From Candidatus Zixiibacteriota bacterium (GTDB taxonomy: Bacteria; Zixibacteria; MSB-5A5; CAIYYT01), in contig JAGLUH010000077.1 of assembly GCA_023134875.1 (NCBI GenBank), positions 1 to 10,320 on the forward strand: a DNA stretch of 10,320 bases. Direction: 5' to 3'. The translations under genes and the position numbers were made by a program. Of this stretch, positions 1 to 5,017 are shown piece by piece; the stretch's first letter is position 1; each line of letters begins with the position of its first letter. The notes under the pieces were generated by a model. That model did not search any database, was not told where the DNA came from, and saw only the letters and a list, made by a program, of their open reading frames with translations.

Positions 1-94
1 GGGTCTTGCCCATGACGAAGTCGGGGGTGTAACCCAACGTGCTGTAGTATAATTGCTTGACTGTCAGTCGATCTCCTTTCCGGTCAGTTCGCAC
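1..94 (-). CDS. Possible partial gene running off the left edge, start uncertain
   Basis: A minus-strand frame is open from just after a TAA at about 191 down to position 1. A strong Shine-Dalgarno-like AAAGGAG lies at 79-73 on the minus strand. No ATG, GTG or TTG follows it at normal spacing; a CTG (67-65) sits 5 nt downstream and would begin [M]TVKQLYYSTLGYTPDFVM. The in-frame GTG at 94-92 has no proper ribosome-binding site of its own because it lies upstream of AAAGGAG. The peptide composition (Tyr, Thr, Leu, mixed charges) looks like real coding sequence, but I recognise no family in about 30 residues. It would lie downstream of lpdA on the same strand. It could instead be untranslated sequence, with the true start beyond the window. 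The boundary given uses the GTG. Confidence 0.3.
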   Translation of the reverse strand, partial: MRTDRKGDRLTVKQLYYSTLGYTPDFVMGKT

Positions 95-124
95 CTTTGA
101 CGAGTCAAAGGCAAGAACTGACCG
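81..124. repeat. 44-bp interrupted palindrome (two nested perfect stems)
   Basis: Outer arms CGGTCAGTTC (81-90) and GAACTGACCG (115-124) are perfect 10-bp complements. Inner arms CCTTTGAC (94-101) and GTCAAAGG (104-111) are perfect 8-bp complements around a 2-nt centre. The two stems are separated by a symmetric 3x3 internal loop (GCA / CAA). No T-run follows on either strand, so it is not a canonical intrinsic terminator, although it lies about 60 bp past the lpdA stop. On the minus strand it ends one base before the AAAGGAG at 79-73, so as RNA it could hide or present that site. It could equally be a dimeric repressor operator. Confidence 0.75.
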
Positions 125-182
125 AACGATGTACTTATGGGGCGGGTGAGACGTCTGCTGCCCACAAAACAAGGGGAGAATG

Positions 183-1580
183 TCAATTGATTATGTGTAT
201 CGCTCGGCCGTTCACATTGAGACCCGCCTCCATGAGGGCTTCCGACAGGGTCGGGTGCACCGCCATTATATGTCCCAGGTCGGCGGCGGTTGCATTCATC
301 TCCAGCAGAGTGGTTCCCACCTGAATAATATCTCCGGAATGGGGGCCGAAGAGATGAATCCCCAGAATCCGGTCGGTCTCGGCGTCGGCGATGACCTTGG
401 CAAAACCCTCAGAGGCCAGCGTAGCTACCGCCTTGCCGACAGCGCGATAAGGGAATTTGCCGATCTTGATCTTTTGGCCTGAGACCGCAGCCTCTTTTTC
501 GGTCAAACCGATACCGGCGATCTCCGGATCGGTGAAGACGGCATAAGGTACGGCCTTCCAGTCGGCGGTGGCAGTAGCGCCGGCGATAGCTTCCACGGCG
601 GCGATACCCTCATGGGAGGCCTTGTGCGCCAGAAGGATACCGCCGGCGACGTCGCCGATGGCATAGATGTTGGATACATTAGTCCGCATCTCGTGGTTGA
701 CAGGAATAAAACCACGGTCGTCAAGCTTCACTTTCGCTTTTCCAAGATTGAGGTTCTTAGTATTGGGTCGCATACCCGCCGCCACCAGCACCGTGTCAAA
801 GACCATCTCCTCGGTGCCTTGTGATGTCTCAATCGTGACGCTTACTTCATCGCTGGCAATCCGGGAGGAGACAACTTTTGCCGAGAGAAGAATTTCTATT
901 CCCTGTTTCTTGAGAGCCTTGGCGGATGCTGCCGAGATGTCGGCGTCGAGCATCGGTAGTACGACGTCGAGCAGTTCCACAATCAGCACCTTGCTGCCCA
1001 GGGTGTTGTAGACGGTCGCCATTTCCACGCCGATCGGGCCGGCGCCGACTACCAACATCCTTTCAGGAATGCTTTTGATATCAATTGCCTCCCGGGCGCC
1101 GATTATTATCCTGCCATCTTCTTTGAGCATCGGCAACTGCATCGGGCTGGCTCCGGTGGCAATAATAAAATGCTCGGCTTCCATTTTCGTTTTTGTATCG
1201 CCATCACTGATCTCGATTTCATCGCCGGAAACAAAGGAAGCGGCACCGTTTATGATTTTTACCCCTGCCTTTTCGAGTAGCAGCTTGACGCCGCCGGTTA
1301 AACGCTTGATTGTATCGTTCTTATGTTTGCGCAGTCTGTCAAGGTCAATGGAAACGTTCTCGGCAGTGAGCCCAATTCGTTTGGCGCCCGTGATGGTGCG
1401 TTTTAGTTCGGTGGCATAGAGCAACGCCTTGGAAGGAATGCAGCCCCAGTTAAGACAGACGCCGCCGATGTATTCCTTCTCCACAATTGCCGTCTTGATC
1501 CCCAGTTGCGCTGCGCGAATGGCGGCAACATAGCCCCCCGGCCCCGCGCCGATAACCACTAACTTGTAATCCTTTGTCAT
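183..1580 (-). CDS. lpdA: Dihydrolipoyl dehydrogenase (E3)
   Basis: This 465-aa FAD flavoprotein reoxidises dihydrolipoamide to lipoamide with NAD+, serving as the E3 subunit of pyruvate or 2-oxoglutarate dehydrogenase or of the glycine cleavage system in the cytoplasm. The N-terminal FAD Rossmann motif GAGPGG is at residues 11-16. The redox-active disulfide motif CLNWGCIPSK contains Cys42 and Cys47. The NAD-binding motif GAGPIG is at 179-184, the second FAD motif NIYAIGDVAGG at about 304-314, and the C-terminal dimer-interface catalytic pair HPTLSE supplies His442 and Glu447. Length is normal for the family. All catalytic residues are present, which separates it from mercuric reductase and soluble transhydrogenase relatives. 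The ATG start gives the complete FAD motif; its ribosome-binding site is only moderate (GGTGG about 4 nt upstream). No E1, E2 or lipoate gene is in the window, so the partner complex is unknown. Confidence 0.95.
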   Translation of the reverse strand: MTKDYKLVVIGAGPGGYVAAIRAAQLGIKTAIVEKEYIGGVCLNWGCIPSKALLYATELKRTITGAKRIGLTAENVSIDLDRLRKHKNDTIKRLTGGVKLLLEKAGVKIINGAASFVSGDEIEISDGDTKTKMEAEHFIIATGASPMQLPMLKEDGRIIIGAREAIDIKSIPERMLVVGAGPIGVEMATVYNTLGSKVLIVELLDVVLPMLDADISAASAKALKKQGIEILLSAKVVSSRIASDEVSVTIETSQGTEEMVFDTVLVAAGMRPNTKNLNLGKAKVKLDDRGFIPVNHEMRTNVSNIYAIGDVAGGILLAHKASHEGIAAVEAIAGATATADWKAVPYAVFTDPEIAGIGLTEKEAAVSGQKIKIGKFPYRAVGKAVATLASEGFAKVIADAETDRILGIHLFGPHSGDIIQVGTTLLEMNATAADLGHIMAVHPTLSEALMEAGLNVNGRAIHIIN

Positions 1581-1627
1581 CTAACCACCAATCCTATTTG
1601 AACGTTACATGGTGTCTGCCCAAACAT
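1577..1627 (-). CDS. Possible 16-codon leader peptide overlapping the lpdA start
   Basis: On the minus strand an ATG (1627-1625) begins MFGQTPCNVQIGLVVR and ends in a TGA (1579-1577) that overlaps the lpdA ATG in an ATGA arrangement. An AAGGAG lies at 1643-1638, 10 nt before this ATG, and is a better Shine-Dalgarno match than anything directly before lpdA. The ATGA overlap is typical of translational coupling. I see no codon runs such as those of attenuator leaders. The ORF is very short and could be chance. Confidence 0.22.
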   Translation of the reverse strand: MFGQTPCNVQIGLVVR

Positions 1628-1721
1628 GCTAGCAAGGCTCCTTATGTTCAATTAGCATATGGTAGAATACATGGTTACGCAACAACTTGTTAGGTTACTT
1701 TCTCTTCTGTCCGGCTGCCAT

Positions 1722-1758
1722 AACAAAACCGGGAGCCTGCATGATCGCGGGCTCCCGG
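1722..1758 (-). terminator. Rho-independent terminator of protein A
   Basis: Arms CCGGGAGCC (1729-1737) and GGCTCCCGG (1750-1758) are perfect 9-bp complements with a 12-nt loop. Reading the minus strand, the hairpin is followed at once by TTTTGTTA (1728-1721). It lies 44 bp past the protein A stop (1804-1802) and is oriented to end that transcript before lpdA. There is no T-run on the plus-strand side. Confidence 0.82.
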
Positions 1759-1801
1759 CTGTCGTCATCTACATAGATGCTTCTTGCGTACCGGACATCA
1801 C

Positions 1802-4336
1802 CTAGCAGTCAGGGATGCCGTCACCATCCGGATCGCACGGGTCAGGACCTCCGCCGAATATGTAGTTTATCAGATAAACCACATCCGCGATGTTCACCAG
1901 CGCGTTACAGTCGACATCGCCTGCCAGAAGTGGGTCAGGAGGAGGTCCACCGCCGAAGACATAATTAATCAGGTAAACAACGTCGGCGATGTTAACCAGT
2001 TGGTTACCGTCGGCGTCGCCACAGATGTAGGTGACATTGACGTTAATTGTGTAGTCCTCAACCTCGCCATGATCCGTGTAGCCACAGGGGGGTGGGTAGG
2101 TGTTGTAGTTGACGCGCACTCTCATCATCGTAGTACCACTTACAGCATTGCCCGGCGGGATAACGTTGCCGGTGTACGGACCTTCACCAGAGAAGACATC
2201 GAGGTCTACCTCCTCGCTCATATCAAAAGTCAGGTCCTGGTTCCAGTCGATCCAGACCGCACCGATGTTGGGGGTAATTCCATTGCCCAGCTCAACAGTA
2301 ATCGGATAGCTTTCACCCGTTTCCATGGTGGTGGAGAGGCTGGTGTAGTCACTATAACCATCATCGCAAATGGAGGTGGTGTCGATGTCACCAACTGCGA
2401 CTCGGCTGATGTATCCAAAATCGCACGCTCCGGAAGCTTTGCAATACGCGGCTATCGCTTCACCAACGACATGCAGAGTGTAAGGACCTTCAGCGCCTTC
2501 ATCGTGCAGCACCGGATAGTAGTAGGTGTCGGGTTCCAGAAAATCCCAGGTAATCGTGATGTTGCCATCGCCGCAGTCGTCGAAATTGTACACGCCCGCC
2601 TCGCTGGTATCGCTGCACGGGCAACCGATGGCCGGGTTCACCCAGGCACTGGTGAAGGCGGGATCGGTGGTGCAGTAGTCGAGCGTTACGATCATGGTGG
2701 TGTCGAGTGTGAACGCGTGCCACACATGAGGACCGTCGAAGAAATCACACTGATGCGTAGCCCAGGTGTTGTCGCCGGTAAAGGTGACAGGCACGCCGTC
2801 AGTCAGGGTGACCGGAGTTACATCCTCGCAGTTGTCATTTTCAGGGGGCGTATAGCAATTGGTATTCAGAATCCCTACACCGGTATGGTCGCCCCAGCCA
2901 CCGACACCGACAAGGTAGATGTTGCCTTTGATAACGGGAACCTCGAGTTGAGACTGCGCCGAGAACTCGCCACAAGCTTCAGAATCATCATTGCAGCCCA
3001 TCAACGGGTCGTAGAAGGGGTTAGTGCCGTCATATACAGCCAGCTTGGTGTCATAGCTGGAACCGCACAGACTGATGACGGCAGTACCGGTGCAGGTAGC
3101 CGTGTAGCAGTACCAGATGTTCGGGGAGGTCAGGCAACCTCCGGGCCCATCGGGCGTAGCCTGCTCGGTGGAGAAAGGCAGGTCGACGACATCGCCAATC
3201 TGCAGACAGTTGTCCCAGTCGTCATTGATCGGACCACCGCCAACCGGCAGAATCATCAGAGTAAAGGATGGGATACAGTCGGGATAGGCGTAGGTGTCGA
3301 CCATAATGTAATAGACGCCGGGATCGAGGGAGACATCGTAGAGGCCATGAGCGCCGGAGCCGATGACCGAGTACTGAATGCAGTCACTCTCGTCGGGCGG
3401 GCAGTTATCGTCGATCACTATGCCAGACCAGTTGGTCGGGCCCGGGTCGAGGAAAATATCCACGTCGATTGCCTGAGAAACATCCAACTGGTAAATAATA
3501 TCATCGCCGCTGTCCCACTCATCCAGACAGGTGTTTTCGTAATCATTGCCGCGCCCGCAGGTTGTCTGGCCCTCGTCGATGTACGCATTAAAGTTCGGGC
3601 CGCCATTCATATCTTCCGGTATCTTGACCACGACGGGGTCGTTGCAGTCATCCCCAGGTGTTGCCTCGATAGACTCGAAGGTCAAATCGAAATCGGTAAT
3701 ACAGACGGGGCTTGGCCAGGTGTCAACCATAATGTAATAAGTGCCGGCAGTCTGACAGGTATTGACCAGACCATGCGTTTGGGCAACGGAACTCCGGCTC
3801 TGGGCGAGGCAGTCACTCGGATCGGCCGGACAGGTGGCATCAAGGAGAATACCGGTGAATTCCGTGCCCTTCGGATCAAGGGTGATGTTCAGATGAAGAT
3901 CCTCGGTCAGATTCAACTGGTAGATAATGTCCTCCCCGCCGTCGAAGTTACCAAGACAGGTATTGTCATAGTTATTACCGCGACCACAGGTGAACTGATT
4001 GGTCAGCGTGCACGGCAGATCACCTGACCCGAGAGTAAGCACCAGCGGCTGAGTACAGTCATCACCGACAAGCCGCTGTTCGGTTGATGCGGCGGGAACG
4101 TGTTCAGCCGCAGTAGATTTCTCCGCTTCCATATCGGCAAGCCAGGCCGCCTTGGCCGCCTGGTAAGCCGCTTGCTTATCGTAATCCGGTTCGGCTGCTT
4201 GCTCAGCGCCCGATTGTATGGTTGCTGTTGCCGGCTTGACAGCGGACGCCTTGTCTATGCCGAGCGTGGTCAGGCAAAACACCACGACCAGCGCCGCTGC
4301 CAGCAGAATACCGAGTCCTATTCTACGTTTTGACAT
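1802..4336 (-). CDS. Secreted multi-module protein with GEVED and dockerin-like tail ('protein A')
   Basis: 844 aa, function unknown. A signal peptide (KRR, then a hydrophobic stretch to about residue 26) has a likely cleavage site after ASA at 30-32; Cys21 does not fit a lipobox. A low-complexity Ala/Glu/Gln linker spans about 35-88. Four beta-rich Cys-containing modules follow: 92-222 and 229-363 (each with TCGRGNxYxNTC and DIIYQL), 371-490 (WYCYTATCTG, CGSSYDTKLAVYDG) and 500-625. They resemble pre-peptidase C-terminal-type bacterial modules. A GEVED-type domain covers 630-768 (WIDWNQD, HGEVEDYT). Two dockerin-like EF-hand repeats cover 771-833, with Ca-loop candidates D774, D776, N778, N782, D785 and D807, D809, N811, N815, D818. 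The tail ends in DPDGDGIPD, a thrombospondin type 3-like calcium motif. No catalytic motif is visible; an extracellular or surface structural role is inferred. Start supported by AGAGG at 4348-4344, 7 nt upstream. Confidence 0.88.
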   Translation of the reverse strand: MSKRRIGLGILLAAALVVVFCLTTLGIDKASAVKPATATIQSGAEQAAEPDYDKQAAYQAAKAAWLADMEAEKSTAAEHVPAASTEQRLVGDDCTQPLVLTLGSGDLPCTLTNQFTCGRGNNYDNTCLGNFDGGEDIIYQLNLTEDLHLNITLDPKGTEFTGILLDATCPADPSDCLAQSRSSVAQTHGLVNTCQTAGTYYIMVDTWPSPVCITDFDLTFESIEATPGDDCNDPVVVKIPEDMNGGPNFNAYIDEGQTTCGRGNDYENTCLDEWDSGDDIIYQLDVSQAIDVDIFLDPGPTNWSGIVIDDNCPPDESDCIQYSVIGSGAHGLYDVSLDPGVYYIMVDTYAYPDCIPSFTLMILPVGGGPINDDWDNCLQIGDVVDLPFSTEQATPDGPGGCLTSPNIWYCYTATCTGTAVISLCGSSYDTKLAVYDGTNPFYDPLMGCNDDSEACGEFSAQSQLEVPVIKGNIYLVGVGGWGDHTGVGILNTNCYTPPENDNCEDVTPVTLTDGVPVTFTGDNTWATHQCDFFDGPHVWHAFTLDTTMIVTLDYCTTDPAFTSAWVNPAIGCPCSDTSEAGVYNFDDCGDGNITITWDFLEPDTYYYPVLHDEGAEGPYTLHVVGEAIAAYCKASGACDFGYISRVAVGDIDTTSICDDGYSDYTSLSTTMETGESYPITVELGNGITPNIGAVWIDWNQDLTFDMSEEVDLDVFSGEGPYTGNVIPPGNAVSGTTMMRVRVNYNTYPPPCGYTDHGEVEDYTINVNVTYICGDADGNQLVNIADVVYLINYVFGGGPPPDPLLAGDVDCNALVNIADVVYLINYIFGGGPDPCDPDGDGIPDC
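1838..2026 (-). repeat. Dockerin-coding segment, near-identical to 5036-5227
   Basis: This stretch encodes the two dockerin-like repeats of protein A and is matched at DNA level by 5036-5227 in protein B. For example, TTTATCAGATAAACCACATC occurs in both (starting near 1866 and 5063), and the shared text continues with few changes. The adjoining GEVED ends (about 2030-2080 and 5230-5275) are also very similar. Within each gene the two dockerin halves are themselves repeats of about 25-30 codons (GDxDxNxLVNIADVVYLINYIFGGG). Recent duplication or gene conversion between the neighbours would explain it. Confidence 0.8.
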
Positions 4337-4410
4337 ATAGACACCTCTCTGTTTTCATTGTTTGCGTCGAAGCTTTGTTGATCAGATGCTTATCACTTAA
4401 GTTCGTGCTT

Positions 4411-4470
4411 CCGGTTTGTTGTTTGTTAAAGAGAAGTAATCGCTGGCAAGTAAAGAGATTCACAAACCGG
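4411..4470 (-). repeat. Inverted repeat in the protein A leader
   Basis: CCGGTTTGT (4411-4419) and ACAAACCGG (4462-4470) are perfect 9-bp complements with 42 nt between them. They lie within the transcribed leader of protein A, between the strong internal Shine-Dalgarno at 4502-4493 and the true start at 4336, so a stable stem could form in the mRNA. The loop holds a repeated TAAAGAGA-like element. I could not match it to a known riboswitch class. Confidence 0.5.
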
Positions 4471-4477
4471 ACACAGG

Positions 4478-4502
4478 TCACCTCATAGGTTACTCCTCCT
4501 TT
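4478..4502 (-). promoter_or_regulatory. Strong Shine-Dalgarno with a two-codon start-stop ORF in the protein A leader
   Basis: On the minus strand AAAGGAGGAG (4502-4493) is followed after 6 nt by ATG AGG TGA (4486-4478), which would encode only fMet-Arg. This is the best ribosome-binding site on the minus strand of the window, yet it leads to no conventional gene. A GTG at 4481-4479, 11 nt from the site, opens a 52-codon frame ending at TAG 4325-4323 inside the protein A start region. A short frame ATG TAT GCA AAG GAG GAG TAA (4510-4490) also ends within the same element. A regulatory or small-protein role is possible; none can be proven from sequence alone. Confidence 0.4.
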
Positions 4503-4580
4503 GCATACATGGATGGTTTGATTCTTGATGATTCGCTGATATGTGAATTGGATATAGCATCTATTTTTATTAGCGCTACA

Positions 4581-4601
4581 CGATCAAAACTGTCCCGATT
4601 G
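4581..4601 (-). promoter_or_regulatory. Leader hairpin of protein A, counterpart of 8268-8288
   Basis: The minus-strand RNA from 4601 to 4581 begins CAATCGGGACAG and ends TTTTGATCG. It can fold into a short stem with A-T, C-G and G.T pairs around a loop of about 3 nt. It starts 48 nt after the end of the -10 box, the same distance as the hairpin in the protein B leader. Both are flanked by GG before and TGT after. The stem is weaker here than in B, with several wobble pairs. Confidence 0.4.
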
Positions 4602-4649
4602 CCGAGATTATGACGGCTGCATCGGTGTGCGCGTCGCAGTACCTGATTT

Positions 4650-4677
4650 AATTTAAGCATTTTCGTGGACTTGTCAA
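4650..4677 (-). promoter_or_regulatory. Sigma-70-type promoter of protein A
   Basis: On the minus strand a perfect -35 TTGACA (4677-4672) is followed after 16 bp by TAAATT (4655-4650, 4 of 6 matches to TATAAT). The protein B gene has TTGACA-17-TAAATT, and both have TAC before the -35. Transcription would begin near 4643, leaving a leader of about 305 nt before the ATG at 4336. Confidence 0.65.
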
Positions 4678-4696
4678 GTACGTTTCTGGACAAGTC
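4668..4696. promoter_or_regulatory. Palindromic sites over the -35 box of protein A, possible operator
   Basis: GACTTGTC (4668-4675) and GACAAGTC (4689-4696) are perfect 8-bp inverted arms 13 bp apart. In addition ACTTGTCAAGT (4669-4679) is itself a perfect palindrome with a 1-bp centre. The half-site CAAGT therefore occurs three times, one copy overlapping the -35 hexamer. The pattern fits a dimeric regulator binding over the promoter. The protein B promoter keeps only the CAAGT that is part of the -35 region. Confidence 0.35.
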
Positions 4697-5017
4697 TGTC
4701 GATGAAGCGGCAGCCGCGCCCGCTCTCGGCGGACTCACGATGACGAAAGGAATTGTATGTTGCTGTCAATCTCGCCCAAGTCGAGCCGTTCCGGCCGACC
4801 TGACTGATCGGCGCAATCACCTCCAGCCCGCCGCGGCGGGTATGACGAGTTACTGAGGAGAGGCGCAGAAAGCAAGCCGCTTTCACTGCCTGCAATGAAC
4901 CGTGGCTGGCAATGTGCCCCCCGTACCGCCAAGTCCCAGCCGCAGTGACAGTCATTCTATGGTATGGTGCTCCGGTTCAAGCCTGACGCAGCAGATCACC
5001 GTCGACTATCCGTGCCT
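4697..5017. other. Unassigned 320-bp GC-rich spacer between protein B stop and protein A promoter
   Basis: No gene can be supported here. Open frames of 60-90 codons exist on both strands but lack good ribosome-binding sites and family-like sequence, and the longest minus-strand one runs into the protein A promoter. The block looks richer in GC than the AT-rich leader beside it. It includes a perfect 14-bp GC palindrome (4827-4840) and a small hairpin GAAAGC/GCTTTC (4868-4884). No T-run terminator for protein B was found, so read-through from B into A is possible. Confidence 0.5.
4827..4840. repeat. 14-bp perfect GC palindrome
   Basis: CCCGCCGCGGCGGG reads the same on both strands. It has no adjacent T-run, so a terminator role is not supported. 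Short GC-rich palindromes like this in spacers can be members of dispersed REP-like families; only one copy is in this window. Confidence 0.55.

Noticed and set aside
81..124. The palindrome as a terminator for lpdA
   Set aside because: There is no T-run after either arm, and on the minus strand it is followed directly by a ribosome-binding-like AAAGGAG.
1784..4027. A 747-codon open frame on the plus strand, antisense to protein A
   Set aside because: It is a shadow. Reversing Asp/Asn/Thr/Tyr-rich codons of protein A yields the Val/Ile/Ala-rich translation seen. There is no ribosome-binding site or domain, while the minus frame has a signal peptide, repeats and a dockerin tail.
4337..4649. 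A c-di-GMP (GEMM) riboswitch in the protein A leader
   Set aside because: A GACGCAAA-like string occurs, but the surrounding conserved stems and tetraloop-receptor features could not be found.
4490..4738. An 82-codon minus-strand frame upstream of protein A
   Set aside because: It spans the -35 and -10 boxes and most of it precedes the expected transcription start. Only its last codons overlap the strong internal Shine-Dalgarno.
4674..4955. A 93-codon minus-strand frame between proteins A and B
   Set aside because: It has no good ribosome-binding site and an Arg/Ser/Gly-rich composition typical of spurious GC-rich frames, and it runs through the protein A promoter.
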